A DNA stretch of 64,000 nt from Merdimonas sp963929015 (GCF_963929015.1 NZ_CAWVHE010000013.1:434001-498000), one strand, 5' to 3'. Numbered from the stretch's first letter, positions 42,586 to 51,816 are shown. Program-made: numbers and translations. The notes: a model not told the origin generated them from the letters alone.

Positions 42586-43976
42586 TTTACTCCTTCCCGG
42601 GTATCCTCCAGGATAATGCCTCTGGAGAGAAGTTCATCCCGGATCGCGTCTGCTTTTGCAAAATCCTTTGCCTTTCTGGCAGCCTGACGCTCTTCGATCA
42701 TCTTTTCAATATCTTCTGCCAGCATCTCTTCTTTCTTATCCACGATCAGCCCCAGTACATCCGTCAATGTCACCAGACGTTTCAGAAGGGCGTCCAGATA
42801 TTCCCCTGAGCTTTCCTCCGAAGTATTGGTATTCAGATATTTTACCAGATCAAAGACTGCTGCCACCGCATCGGCCGTATTAAAGTCGTCATCCATGGCG
42901 TCTTCAAACTCTTTTACGAATTCTTCTGTCTGGGCATATGCGCTCTTTTCTTCCTCTGTCATGGCCTCTGTCTTTGCATTTTTCCTCTTATACTTCAGAT
43001 TCTCCGCCGCATTGACGATACGCTCCAGACCATTTTTCGACGCCTCCATCAGATCCGCGCTGAAGTTTAAGGGGCTTCGGTAGTGAGCGCTTAACATAAA
43101 GAAACGGAGCACCTGCAGATCGTACTGCTCGCTGATCTCCCGCACCGTGCGGAAATTGCCAAGAGACTTGCTCATCTTCTTATTGTCAATATTCAGGAAT
43201 GCATTGTGCATCCAGTATTTCGCAAATTCTTTGCCATTGGCGGCCTCGCTCTGCGCGATCTCGTTCTCGTGATGAGGGAATACCAGATCCTCTCCGCCTG
43301 CATGGATATCGATCTGCTCGCCCAGGTATTTCTTGGACATCTCTGAGCACTCAATATGCCAGCCCGGACGGCCCTCGGACCAGGGAGACTCCCAGAAAGG
43401 CTCTCCTTCTTTTTTCGGTTTCCAGAGTACAAAATCCAGCGGATCTTCCTTTTCATCTTCTCCGGTCACCAGAAGAGAACGCTCTCCGGAACGGAGATCA
43501 TCCAGATTCTTGTGGGACAGCTTGCCGTAATCCTGGAACTTTCTGGTACGGTAGTAAACCGTTCCGTTCTTCTCATAAGCATAGCCCTTATCGATCAGCG
43601 TCTGGATCATATCCACCATACCGCAGATCTCCTCTGTTGCCAGCGGGTGCTTTGTGGCCGGCTTGATGTTCATGCCTTCCATATCCTTTTTGCACTCCGC
43701 GATATACCGCTTGGAGATCTCGTCCGCAGTCACGCCTTCCTCGATCGCCTTTTTGATGATCTTGTCGTCCACATCCGTAAAATTGGAAACATAATTCACG
43801 TCGTATCCCTTGTATTCAAAATACCGGCGCACCGTATCAAATACTATCATAGGTCTGGCGTTTCCGATATGGATGAAATTATAAACGGTCGGTCCGCAGA
43901 CGTACATCCTGACCTTTCCCTCTTCCAGGGGTACAAACTCTTCTTTTTGCTTTGAAAGGGTGTTGTAAAGTTTCAT
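42570..43976 (-). CDS. cysS: Cysteinyl-tRNA synthetase
   Basis: A 468-residue class I synthetase with MYVCGPTVYNFIHIGNARP at the N-terminus (zinc cysteine and HIGH motif) and KMSKSLGN in the second half. Zinc residues also include HIECSEMS and GGEDLVFPHHENE. GGCAAGGAGGACGGCAA precedes the ATG. It is the first gene of the cysS-mrnC-rlmB-sigH cluster. The 150-base upstream region holds the terminator of the two-component genes and no T-box. Confidence 0.96.
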   Translation of the reverse strand: MKLYNTLSKQKEEFVPLEEGKVRMYVCGPTVYNFIHIGNARPMIVFDTVRRYFEYKGYDVNYVSNFTDVDDKIIKKAIEEGVTADEISKRYIAECKKDMEGMNIKPATKHPLATEEICGMVDMIQTLIDKGYAYEKNGTVYYRTRKFQDYGKLSHKNLDDLRSGERSLLVTGEDEKEDPLDFVLWKPKKEGEPFWESPWSEGRPGWHIECSEMSKKYLGEQIDIHAGGEDLVFPHHENEIAQSEAANGKEFAKYWMHNAFLNIDNKKMSKSLGNFRTVREISEQYDLQVLRFFMLSAHYRSPLNFSADLMEASKNGLERIVNAAENLKYKRKNAKTEAMTEEEKSAYAQTEEFVKEFEDAMDDDFNTADAVAAVFDLVKYLNTNTSEESSGEYLDALLKRLVTLTDVLGLIVDKKEEMLAEDIEKMIEERQAARKAKDFAKADAIRDELLSRGIILEDTREGVKWKKA

Positions 43977-44039
43977 TTGCCGTCCTCCTTGCCTTTTTCT
44001 ATTTCTCGCGGTCTATTGGATCCTTTGCCTGATAACAAA

Positions 44040-44073
44040 ATACTTCGTCTCCTGCATGCAAGAGACGAAGTAT
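44040..44073 (-). terminator. Terminator between the two-component genes and cysS
   Basis: A perfect 12-bp stem, ATACTTCGTCTC pairing with GAGACGAAGTAT around a 10-base loop, followed by TTTTGTT on the minus strand. Confidence 0.8.
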
Positions 44074-44132
44074 ATCCGCCATTCCACGTCTTTGTCATAT
44101 CGGTTCTATCATATGTGAAAATCCCCGATTTG

Positions 44133-46199
44133 TCAACACGGATCTGGAAACCTGACCTCCGCTTTAAAGAGGTCTCCGTCCGTGTCTATCACAAACTCCC
44201 CTCCCTGAAGTTCGGTAAAGCTTTTTACGATGGCAAGGCCAAGGCCACAGCCTTCTGTATTTCTGGATACGTCTCCCCTGACGAAGCGGTCCGTGATGTC
44301 CTGTCCATGAAAATTCAGCTCCTGCGCAGATACATTTTTCATCCGGATCACCGCCGCTTTTTCCTGCTTCTCGATCTCCACATAGACCCGTGTATGAGGA
44401 AGGGCATATTTCACGATATTCATAAGAAGATTCTCAAAGATCCGGTAGGTTTTCTGACTGTCCAGCCGGACAATCAGCTTCTCTTCCGGAACGGTACATT
44501 TGAATTCCAGATCCGCGTCTTTGATCTTATCTTCCAGCTCCAGTTTCACCTGTTTTAACAGGTTCACGATATCTACATCCATCAGCTCCAGTTTCACATT
44601 GTCCGTACTGGCTTTGCTCACTTCAAAAAGATCTTCGATCAGCACCTTCAGCCTCTGGGATTTGCCTTCCAGCACCTGGATATATTCCTTTTGCTTTTCC
44701 GGATCTTCTTCCTTCTTTAAAAGATCCACATAGGTGATGATCGCTGTCAGCGGAGTCTTCAGGTCATGGGACACATTGGTGATCAGCTCCGTCTTCATCT
44801 TCTGGCTCTTCACCTCTTCCTCCACTGCCTTGTCAAAACCCTGCCGGATCTTCTCCAGGCCTTCCGCCACAGGAGCAAAGACGCCGGTCTCCTCCGGGAT
44901 CTCTGTCTTCAGGCTTCCATCTGCGATCGCATTCACCGAATGGAGCATCCGGTCGTATTTTTCCCGGATCTCATTCAGATATTTTTCCAGGAAATAAAAC
45001 AGAAGGATGGAGTAAAGCGCCAGTAAAATGATCCCATAATACCAGGTACAGCAGATCACGGTCAGGATCACAAAGTTGACGCCCACCACCTGCAGAACCT
45101 GCCGGTTGCTGATATCCGAAAGCTTCAGATCCGAAACCGACTGATAGATTTTTCGGATAGAATCTCCTGTTATCTGCCTGGCTTTTTGGATCCCCGTCCG
45201 CACGCGGCTCTCCGGAGCAAAGAACAGGCTGTGATTCCGGACGTATGTTTTGGACCGGAAACGGATCAGATTCCTTATGTTTCCTGCACACCAGTAAGTG
45301 GCTCCTGCATACAGAGCCCAGACGGCCAGATCCAGGATTCCGGTCCTTCCTTCGCTTTGCCAGATCATCCTTCCGGCATTCACCCATACCCCGATGACCA
45401 CAACAGCCGTCCCGGCCGTCACCGCTTCCAGAGGCGCAAAGAACACTTTTTCTTCCCCTGTTCCAAAAGAGCGGATCAGCGGATAGAGACAGGCAGCCAG
45501 CGCCGCCACCGCCGTCAGGATCAGGATGTGAGATACTGCCGCTTTGGGAAGCTGATCGCTGTCCATGTAAAAGATTTCGCTTAGATAGGTCTGCAGATTC
45601 TCCTCCGACATGGCAAACGTAAACGAGCAGTCTTCCGGCATTGCGTAATACAGATCCTCCTTTGTATACCTGCGGTAAGATCCATTTTCCAGCCGGTTCA
45701 GAATTTCACGGAACCCTCTCTCAAGCTCTGTCCGATGGTCCTCTGTCGCAATCTCCACATCTGCCTTTCCTTCCTGATCGTAAGTAAGAGTCAGGCCCAC
45801 AGCATAAGTGGTGATCCGGTAGCGCCCAAAGTCCCCGCTGTTGTTTCCCAGGCTGGTGGCCAGCACGTCTCCCTTCCCGTCCTTCATCACATATTCCAGA
45901 TAGGGATAAAAGATTTCATACTCTTCCTGGATCTCCGCCGGAAGAAGACTTTCTCCCCGCAGGCCGTCCCCATTCGGGCGGTCTTCGTCTTCCCTTTCAT
46001 AAAGGATCCAGGAGGCCTGCAGAAACTGCCCCAGAAAATCTTCCGATAACAACATCTGTTTTTCCGTCTCTTCCTGGTTCTCTTTCATCATCTGATCATA
46101 GATTCCATAATAAGATGTGATATGATACGCCAGCAGCACGATGGTTGCCGCGATCAAAACCACTGCAATCTTATGTCTGCTTTTCAATCTTGTATCCAA
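44133..46199 (-). CDS. Sensor histidine kinase with large membrane domain
   Basis: A 688-residue kinase. Helix 1 (IAVVLIAATIVLLAYHI) is followed by an extracellular sensor region to about 225, then several membrane helices (225-420), HAMP-like linker, HisKA with the phosphoacceptor in NVSHDLKTPLTAII, and HATPase (GCGLGLAIVKSF). The sensor is not one I recognise. The start is TTG at 46199 inside the regulator gene; a second TTG four codons on is better spaced from GGGGAG, so the exact start is unsure. The partner is the OmpR-type regulator that overlaps it by 29 bases. Confidence 0.88.
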   Translation of the reverse strand: MDTRLKSRHKIAVVLIAATIVLLAYHITSYYGIYDQMMKENQEETEKQMLLSEDFLGQFLQASWILYEREDEDRPNGDGLRGESLLPAEIQEEYEIFYPYLEYVMKDGKGDVLATSLGNNSGDFGRYRITTYAVGLTLTYDQEGKADVEIATEDHRTELERGFREILNRLENGSYRRYTKEDLYYAMPEDCSFTFAMSEENLQTYLSEIFYMDSDQLPKAAVSHILILTAVAALAACLYPLIRSFGTGEEKVFFAPLEAVTAGTAVVVIGVWVNAGRMIWQSEGRTGILDLAVWALYAGATYWCAGNIRNLIRFRSKTYVRNHSLFFAPESRVRTGIQKARQITGDSIRKIYQSVSDLKLSDISNRQVLQVVGVNFVILTVICCTWYYGIILLALYSILLFYFLEKYLNEIREKYDRMLHSVNAIADGSLKTEIPEETGVFAPVAEGLEKIRQGFDKAVEEEVKSQKMKTELITNVSHDLKTPLTAIITYVDLLKKEEDPEKQKEYIQVLEGKSQRLKVLIEDLFEVSKASTDNVKLELMDVDIVNLLKQVKLELEDKIKDADLEFKCTVPEEKLIVRLDSQKTYRIFENLLMNIVKYALPHTRVYVEIEKQEKAAVIRMKNVSAQELNFHGQDITDRFVRGDVSRNTEGCGLGLAIVKSFTELQGGEFVIDTDGDLFKAEVRFPDPC

Positions 46200-46872
46200 C
46201 TCCCCACACCACCTTCAAATATTTCGGTTCCTTCGGGTTGATCTCAATCTTTTCCCGAATATTTCTTACATGTACCATAATGGTGTCTGTGCTGACAGCC
46301 CTCTCCTGCCAGACCCATTCATAAATCTCTTCGGCGGAAAACACTCTCCCCGGATGTTTCATCAAAAGCAGCAGGATCTTGTATTCCGTAGGCGTCACCT
46401 TCACCGGCTCCCCGTCCACGCTCACGGTCACCGCATCCTCATTCAGCTCCAGTCCTCCGACCACATGGATATTCTCACTTTTTGCATTCTGATCCAGCTT
46501 CTCCAGAAACCGTTTATACCGGCGAAGCTGGGAATTTACCCTTGCCAGAAGTTCCATGGGCTGAAACGGTTTGGTCACGTAATCGTCGGCCCCGATGTTA
46601 AGCCCCAGGATCTTGTCCACCTCTTCTGATTTGGCCGATAAAAAGATAATCGGGAAATCATATTTCTCCCGCAGCTTTTCCGTCATCCGGATCCCGTCCA
46701 TCCGGGGCATCATCACATCCACGATGGCCAGGTGGATCTTTTCTTTCTCCGCGATCTCAAGGCCCTCGATCCCGTCTGCTGCCTGAAACACCTGATAGCC
46801 CTGGCTTTTTAGATAGATCTCGATCCCCTGGCGGATCTCTTTATCGTCTTCCGCCACCAGTATATGATCCAT
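46171..46872 (-). CDS. OmpR-family response regulator (VanR-like)
   Basis: A 233-residue regulator: receiver domain with the acidic pair in AEDDKE, phosphoacceptor aspartate in AIVDVMMPRMDG and KPFQPMELLARV, then an OmpR-type winged helix with SAEEIYEWVWQ and TIMVHVRNIREKIE. CAAGGAGGTGGGGAT precedes the ATG. It is the first gene of the pair. The architecture resembles VanR/S or BceR-like envelope sensors, but no resistance or transporter gene is adjacent, so the regulon is unknown. Confidence 0.92.
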   Translation of the reverse strand: MDHILVAEDDKEIRQGIEIYLKSQGYQVFQAADGIEGLEIAEKEKIHLAIVDVMMPRMDGIRMTEKLREKYDFPIIFLSAKSEEVDKILGLNIGADDYVTKPFQPMELLARVNSQLRRYKRFLEKLDQNAKSENIHVVGGLELNEDAVTVSVDGEPVKVTPTEYKILLLLMKHPGRVFSAEEIYEWVWQERAVSTDTIMVHVRNIREKIEINPKEPKYLKVVWGVGYKIEKQT

Positions 46873-46962
46873 ATCCCCACCTCCTTGTCTTCTTGTGTAT
46901 AAGCATAGCTTATATTTCTAAAGAACGTAAAGACATATTTCAAAAGAAATTCTAAAGAAAAA

Positions 46963-46988
46963 GATGCCAGCTTTTGATAACTGGCATC
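46963..46988 (-). terminator. Terminator after the 57-residue ORF
   Basis: GATGCCAG pairs with CTGGCATC around a 10-base loop and is followed by TTTTTC on the minus strand, about 30 bases after the small ORF's stop. Confidence 0.75.
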
Positions 46989-47019
46989 ATAAAGAACAAC
47001 TACAATCTTTTGCTTCATT

Positions 47020-47193
47020 TTACTCCTTAAAAACTTTTAGCTCTGCCTCCTGGGTGGAAGGATTCGTATCAATTTCAAACTGATGTCCGCGAATAAACTC
47101 TCTCCGCGCTCTCGCCTCTTCAGAAAGCGGCTTTCTCTTACTTAAATCTTTCGTTGTAACAAAAGGTTGATCTGATATGCAAGCGTAGTTCAT
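47020..47193 (-). CDS. 57-residue hypothetical protein
   Basis: A short ORF, MNYACISDQPFVTTKDLSKR to EAELKVFKE, with a central KRKPLSEEARARRE basic helix. GGGAGGATTGTC before the ATG at 47193 is a strong ribosome site, and a terminator follows the stop, so it looks like a complete single-gene unit. No family recognised. Upstream is an A+T-rich region with a 25-bp direct repeat. Confidence 0.65.
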   Translation of the reverse strand: MNYACISDQPFVTTKDLSKRKPLSEEARARREFIRGHQFEIDTNPSTQEAELKVFKE

Positions 47194-47256
47194 GACAATC
47201 CTCCCTTCCGATTTGTTTTTTCAAGTATAGCATTCCCAAAACGAAATGTAAAGATT

Positions 47257-47306
47257 ACGATGTAGATAATGAAATATGGCAACGATGTAGATAATGAAAT
47301 ATGGCA
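47257..47306. repeat. 25-bp perfect tandem duplication
   Basis: ACGATGTAGATAATGAAATATGGCA-type unit (25 bases) at 47257-47281 is repeated exactly at 47282-47306. It lies upstream of the 57-residue ORF; the second copy runs into a GGCATTTTGCC mini-hairpin. It may mark a regulator site or a recent slippage event. Confidence 0.85.
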
Positions 47307-47408
47307 TTTTGCCAAAATATCCCAGGCAACCACACTATATAAAACCACCAGGATATCAATAGGATTATCTTGTTAATTACCTGTAGATTTTTCATACGTA
47401 CAAAAAAA

Positions 47409-47430
47409 CGCCGTGGCTTTTGCCACGGCG
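47409..47430 (-). terminator. Terminator of the GNAT gene
   Basis: A perfect 9-bp stem, CGCCGTGGC pairing with GCCACGGCG around four bases, followed by seven T on the minus strand. Confidence 0.88.
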
Positions 47431-47453
47431 CATTCTATTCCTCTTCTCTATTT

Positions 47454-48437
47454 TTATACCACTTCATTCAGATACATTCCGGACAACGGAATGATCTTTT
47501 TCAGTTCTTCTTCCATCCGGTCTGTCATCTCCACACCGGGCGTCTTCCGCAGTTCTTCCGGCGTCTTCACGCCGAATATCAGATTCGTCAGCGCCCGGAT
47601 CGGTAAAATTCCTTCACTGTTCTCCGGCTTTGCGTCCATCAGCATGATACCGGAAAATTCCGTGCCTGTCAGTACCAGGCAGCGGTTGTTTTCTTCAATC
47701 AGGGGATCGGTCACGGTAAAACACACGCCAGTCAGATAGTTTAGGCGAAGAGACATCAGCATCCGGCGCACATCCAGGATCCGGACCATGATCTTTGGCT
47801 TTTTCTCTTCCAGCTCCGGCACCCAGATAGCAAAATCCTTTACCGTCCCATCTTCTGCTTTCTTTATCAGCAGCTTGCCGCCGTCGCTTTCATACTCTCG
47901 CAGCATCCGGTGATAATACTTCGCGTCACGAACGGCATATACCTGATACTTCTGCCGCAGATACCTGTCTGCCGCATCAGCAAGAGCCGGGCAATCCGCT
48001 TCCTTTACCTGCATCCAGCCTTCCACGCTGTTAACATAAGGTCTTTCCTGTTCCAGAACAGTCCGGAAATCAAAGGGCTCGTAAATCTGTTCGGAAGCTG
48101 GCATCAGAAACGTGAAGATCTCACCTGCCTGATACAGATCCTGAAGCGCTTTCTTTAACACTGCCGCCATATAGCCTCTTCTCCTGCAGTCCTCTTTTGT
48201 CGCCACGGCGACAATATAGTGCGCTTTCTTTTCATTTCCGTTCACTGCCAGCGTATAAGGATTCAGATGTGCCATAGAGGCGATCCCCCCGTCTTCTTCC
48301 AGCACATAGATCTGATTATCCGCCGTCTTTTCTGTATAATAGTAATCCACAAACTCCTGACTGTCTTCTGAAAATGCCTCTTCATAGAGAGCCCTGGTCA
48401 GGATGTGTTCCTCTGGACTTAATCTTCGCACCTGCAT
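47454..48437 (-). CDS. GNAT acetyltransferase with C-terminal sterol-carrier-like domain (Eis-like)
   Basis: A 327-residue protein. The N-terminal GNAT domain has the acetyl-CoA loop VAVATKEDCRRRGYMAAVLKK (residues about 75-96); the second half fits a tandem GNAT-like plus SCP2-type layout seen in Eis-family enhanced-survival proteins (LTGTEFSGIMLMDAKPENS). Such enzymes acetylate amines of peptides or aminoglycosides; the substrate here is unknown. It is a single gene with its own terminator. Confidence 0.82.
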   Translation of the reverse strand: MQVRRLSPEEHILTRALYEEAFSEDSQEFVDYYYTEKTADNQIYVLEEDGGIASMAHLNPYTLAVNGNEKKAHYIVAVATKEDCRRRGYMAAVLKKALQDLYQAGEIFTFLMPASEQIYEPFDFRTVLEQERPYVNSVEGWMQVKEADCPALADAADRYLRQKYQVYAVRDAKYYHRMLREYESDGGKLLIKKAEDGTVKDFAIWVPELEEKKPKIMVRILDVRRMLMSLRLNYLTGVCFTVTDPLIEENNRCLVLTGTEFSGIMLMDAKPENSEGILPIRALTNLIFGVKTPEELRKTPGVEMTDRMEEELKKIIPLSGMYLNEVV

Positions 48438-48510
48438 CTATTCGTCTGCCTCTTTCCTTTTCTAATCATGGCCTGCCTGAATCTGGCGTTTCCTTTCCCG
48501 ACACCCGCAT

Positions 48511-49059
48511 CTACTGCGCGTGTCCGGGACAACGGGCGCATCCCTGGCATCCTTCTTCACTGTCAGCGGCCAGAAAGCTGACGTCCCGGAGCGATTCCAG
48601 CGCAGCCACAGCCTGGGAGGATATTCCTTCTCCGGTTCCGGTAAAGCCAAGGCCTTCTTCCGTGGTTGCCTTAATATTTACCTGGGAAATATCTATGCCA
48701 AGAGTTTCTGCCACGTTTTTTCGCATCTCTTCGATATGCGGCGCCATTTTGGGCCTCTGGGCAATAATGGTGGCGTCGATATTTCCCACCACATATCCTT
48801 CTTCTCCGATCAGTTCTCCCACCCGGGCAAGCAGCTGCAGACTGGAAGCTCCCTTATAAACAGGATCTGTATCCGGAAAATGTCTGCCGATATCTCCCAG
48901 AGCCGCAGCGCCAAGAAGAGCGTCCATAATCGCGTGCAGCAGCACATCTGCATCCGAATGGCCCAACAGTCCTTTCTCATAGGGAATCCTGACTCCGCCC
49001 AGGATCAGATCCCGTTCTTCCACCAGCCGGTGAACATCATATCCCATTCCGATCCGCAT
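48511..49059 (-). CDS. ispF: 2-C-methyl-D-erythritol 2,4-cyclodiphosphate synthase with Cys-rich tail
   Basis: A 182-residue enzyme of the non-mevalonate isoprenoid pathway. Metal ligands D8, H10 (GYDVH) and H42, and the family motifs LLGHSDADVL and ATTEEGLGFTG, are intact. The catalytic domain normally ends near residue 158; here about 20 residues follow with a CQGCARC motif (C171, C174, C177), uncommon for IspF. GGGAGGACTAAAC precedes the ATG, which lies two bases after the stop of the upstream membrane-protein gene. Confidence 0.95.
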   Translation of the reverse strand: MRIGMGYDVHRLVEERDLILGGVRIPYEKGLLGHSDADVLLHAIMDALLGAAALGDIGRHFPDTDPVYKGASSLQLLARVGELIGEEGYVVGNIDATIIAQRPKMAPHIEEMRKNVAETLGIDISQVNIKATTEEGLGFTGTGEGISSQAVAALESLRDVSFLAADSEEGCQGCARCPGHAQ

Positions 49060-49061
49060 GT

Positions 49062-49400
49062 TTAGTCCTCCCTGTCCTTCCGCAATTCTTCATCCAAAGT
49101 TCTGTCCGTTAAGGTCTCTTCTGCCTTCTCATTGTCTGTGGCTGCATCCGCTTTCCGAAGCGCGCGCTCAATCTCGTCCGCATCATCATCCAGCATTTCT
49201 TTGTAATTATGTGTGACCAGATTTTTCACTGCCACAATCCCCCAGAAAAGCCCCAGGATCCCGAAAATCACGCCGGCCAGCGCATAGATCATATAATGTT
49301 CCGGCTGCTCTGCCAGAGACGAACGGATCAGGTTTACACCAAGATAAATAAGGGCTGCTCCCGCGATCACCCGAAAAATCAACGACTTTTTCTCCAACAT
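49062..49400 (-). CDS. Small membrane protein, unknown
   Basis: A 112-residue protein with two membrane helices, at about 9-27 and 37-60, and a charged cytoplasmic tail with repeated Asp/Glu/Lys (DDDADEIERALRKAD). GGAGGACAAACT precedes the ATG at 49400. It is co-transcribed with ispF. No family recognised. Confidence 0.72.
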   Translation of the reverse strand: MLEKKSLIFRVIAGAALIYLGVNLIRSSLAEQPEHYMIYALAGVIFGILGLFWGIVAVKNLVTHNYKEMLDDDADEIERALRKADAATDNEKAEETLTDRTLDEELRKDRED

Positions 49401-49473
49401 AGTTTGTCCTCCGTCTGTTTTCTCAATCTGCAATCATTATACCTGATTTGCTTTTTTTTGTAAATCGAGATCA

Positions 49474-49514
49474 GAAAACGGACGTATTGTGTTTGAAACA
49501 ATACGCCCGTTTTC
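49474..49514 (-). terminator. Terminator of the glycerate kinase gene
   Basis: A 17-base stem with one mismatch, GAAAACGGGCGTATTGT pairing with ACAATACGTCCGTTTTC around a 7-base loop. Both arms end in TTTT, so it can terminate in either direction; it lies 25 bases after the glycerate kinase stop. Confidence 0.82.
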
Positions 49515-49539
49515 TACTTTTATTTTTAATTGGAGGAAA

Positions 49540-50784
49540 TCATTCTTCCGCGATCAGGATCAGCGCCACATCGTTTACATTGGTTCCGGTAGGTCCTGTC
49601 AGGATCAGACCGTCTGCTGCTTGAAGGGCATGGTAGGAATCGTTCCTTTTTAATGTCTCAAAAATAGAAATACCTTTTTCTTTGAGACATTCCCTTGTGG
49701 TTCCATCTACGATCCCGCCGGCAGCGTCCGTAGGGCCATCGGTTCCGTCCGAGCTGGCGGAGGCAACTACCACCCGTTCAAGCCCTGCGATCTCTTCCGC
49801 CGCAGCCAGCGCGATCTCTTGATTGCGGCCGCCTTTTCCAGTTCCTTTCAGATGGACAATGGTCTCTCCTCCGGCAACAAAAGCCTTTCTGACGCCCTTT
49901 TTTACCTGAAAAGCAGCGACGCTTCCCAGGAACGATCCGGCCTCCCTCGCCTCGCATGTCAGAGTATCTGTAAGGATCTCTGTCTCATAGCCGGCCTTCC
50001 TGCAAAGCTGTGCCGCTGACCGGCATAGCTGCCCTACACCTCCGGTCACATAAGTCTCTACATGGTTTAACGTCGTCACCGGATCTTCTTTCAAGGCCTT
50101 CATCACAGTCTCTGAAAATGACAGATCATATTTTTTTATGATCTCCAGGACTTCTTCTTCCGAAGCAGAGTCCGGATACGCAGGACCGGAAGCGATCATC
50201 TCCGGATGGTCTCCTACTACATCGGACAGGATTATCGCCGTCACCCGCGCCGGTTCACACAGCTTGGCAAAACGTCCTCCTTTTACCATGGAGAGTCGTT
50301 TGCGGATCTGATTTATTTCTCCGATATCCGCGCCGCAGGCCAGGAGGCTCTGATTGATCTTTTTCAGTTCTTCCAGAGGGATCTTCGGTTTCTCAAACAA
50401 TGCCGATCCACCGCCCGAGAGCAGAAATAAGACCTGATCCTCCGAAGAAAGACTCTGTACAGCTTCCAAAACCGTTTCTGTGGCTTTCACAGAATTATCA
50501 TCCACCACCGGATGCCCTGCCTCCATGATCTCGATCCGGGGGATCTCTCCTTTGAAATGTCCGTATTTTGTAATTACATATCCCTTTTCGTAACGATCCC
50601 CGAGACAATCTGCCGCCGTCTTTGCCATCTGCCAGGCCGCTTTTCCTACGGCTACGAGAATGATCTTTCCTCTGCCAGGGGAAATCTTCTCAAGGGCCCG
50701 CCGCACTGCCTCATCCGGACGGGACAGCCAAAATGCTTCCTCTATGATCCTAAGCGCATCCCTGCGAAGCTGCTCTCTCCCCAT
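49540..50784 (-). CDS. Glycerate kinase, MOFRL family (GckA/TtuD-like)
   Basis: A 414-residue kinase with a DUF4147 N-terminal domain (VAVGKAAWQMAKTA and FLLSGGGSALFEKP) and a C-terminal MOFRL domain (GGRNQEIALAAA, SDGTDGPTDAAGG). It phosphorylates glycerate, usually to 2-phosphoglycerate. The ATG at 50784 has TAGGAGACAGAAT; an ATG seven codons upstream has no ribosome site. It follows a small ORF and a broken larA, so it may be the remaining active member of a hydroxy-acid locus. Confidence 0.92.
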   Translation of the reverse strand: MGREQLRRDALRIIEEAFWLSRPDEAVRRALEKISPGRGKIILVAVGKAAWQMAKTAADCLGDRYEKGYVITKYGHFKGEIPRIEIMEAGHPVVDDNSVKATETVLEAVQSLSSEDQVLFLLSGGGSALFEKPKIPLEELKKINQSLLACGADIGEINQIRKRLSMVKGGRFAKLCEPARVTAIILSDVVGDHPEMIASGPAYPDSASEEEVLEIIKKYDLSFSETVMKALKEDPVTTLNHVETYVTGGVGQLCRSAAQLCRKAGYETEILTDTLTCEAREAGSFLGSVAAFQVKKGVRKAFVAGGETIVHLKGTGKGGRNQEIALAAAEEIAGLERVVVASASSDGTDGPTDAAGGIVDGTTRECLKEKGISIFETLKRNDSYHALQAADGLILTGPTGTNVNDVALILIAEE

Positions 50785-50794
50785 ATTCTGTCTC

Positions 50795-51103
50795 CTATTT
50801 TTCATTCTTTTTTATCTCAACAGCTACTTGTTCTACCTCTGCATCATACTCCTCCAGAAGCCAGGTTGCAAGATCTGCGGCAAGCTTTTTTGTGCCTTCA
50901 TCTGCCCCACATACTGCAATCTCATCTCGCAAAATATTAACTTCCAGATGATTTCTGAATAAATATTGATAAGTCTTTACGAGTGATTCAACGTCCCTGT
51001 CCTTTGGACACACCAGCACCACCTTATGTTCAGCGCAGTATGCTTTCAGTTTTTTCATTTCCGGGTAGTGTTCATCAGCATTCCACAATTGTAGATATCC
51101 CAT
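50795..51103 (-). CDS. Hypothetical protein downstream of the larA remnant
   Basis: An ORF of about 102 residues (MGYLQLWNADEHYPEMKKLK start) with an alpha/beta pattern (HKVVLVCP, EVNILRDEIAVCGADEG) and a helical C-terminus. It overlaps the larA remnant by 29 bases in another frame and ends ten bases before glycerate kinase. The ATG at 51103 has GGAGGA only at a long distance, and a GTG at 51139 is an alternative, so the start is unsure. No family recognised; the position suggests a hydroxy-acid metabolism operon. Confidence 0.55.
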   Translation of the reverse strand: MGYLQLWNADEHYPEMKKLKAYCAEHKVVLVCPKDRDVESLVKTYQYLFRNHLEVNILRDEIAVCGADEGTKKLAADLATWLLEEYDAEVEQVAVEIKKNEK

Positions 51104-51767
51104 TTGTAATGACGGAGATCTCCTCCGTCTCTCCCACACAGGCTCTTGCGTCGCTTAGCGCCGCCTCAAGCGATCGCTCATAGGTCATCTTCATTTCTTC
51201 AATCTGCTGCTTCAGGGATGGATTGGTCACAAAAAAAATCTGATATTTTTCAATCGTCTTTGCCAGAATCTGGTACTGCCACTGATCCGGCAACGTCTCA
51301 TCCATTGGTGTGGAACGGATTTCTGCCAGAAGGTCCTGGATAGTCTCACACTCTTTTAACTTCTCATAGAACACATCCCCACAGATGCCGTCCCTGCATT
51401 CCGCACAGATAATGATGGCTCCGCCCTCGCTTACCGCACGGGCAGCTGTGGAAATCCCCTTAACCGCCTGATACACGTTCTGGTCTGTAGGATATCCCCC
51501 GTTTGAAGTTATGATGATCTTACGTTTGCGGTCAGGCTTTACCTTACAATACTTTCCGAGATATTCACAGCCTGTCAGATGTGCTGCTATCGCATCTCCT
51601 GCAAATGCCGCCACTATCTTTTTCTCCTCATTAATTACCACATTTACAATATATTTAAGACATGCCAATCTGACGGCAGCCAGCATATCCCTGTGGACAG
51701 GATTATCTTCCAAACTGCCCGCCACCGCATAAGGGCTGTCAATAAACTTGCTGATAACCTGATCCTC
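51075..51767 (-). pseudogene. larA: Lactate racemase LarA, C-terminal remnant
   Basis: About 231 codons from 51767 match the C-terminal half of nickel-dependent lactate racemase: FIDSPYAVAGSLEDNPVHRD, ITSNGGYPTDQNVYQAVKG, and the normal C-terminal end EISVITNGISTIVEC. An in-frame TGA (51768-51770) stands directly before it, and tRNA genes follow 50 bases further. The N-terminal half of LarA, which holds the cofactor-bearing lysine and the catalytic histidines, is absent. The only possible starts are internal, such as GTG at 51725 without a ribosome site. It reads as a truncated, probably inactive gene. No lar maturation genes are in the window. Confidence 0.8.
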
Positions 51768-51791
51768 TCAACAGATATCAGGCATTAAAAA

Positions 51792-51813
51792 AAAGCCCGT
51801 AAAAACGGGCTTT
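51792..51813 (-). terminator. Terminator of the tRNA-Val/tRNA-Met unit
   Basis: A 9-bp stem, AAAGCCCGT pairing with ACGGGCTTT around AAAA/TTTT, followed by at least five T on the minus strand. Confidence 0.9.
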
Positions 51814-51816
51814 CAG

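Noticed and set aside
43977..44132. T-box before cysS
   Set aside because: The region has no GGTGGNACCGCG-type sequence; its hairpin is the terminator of the upstream two-component operon.
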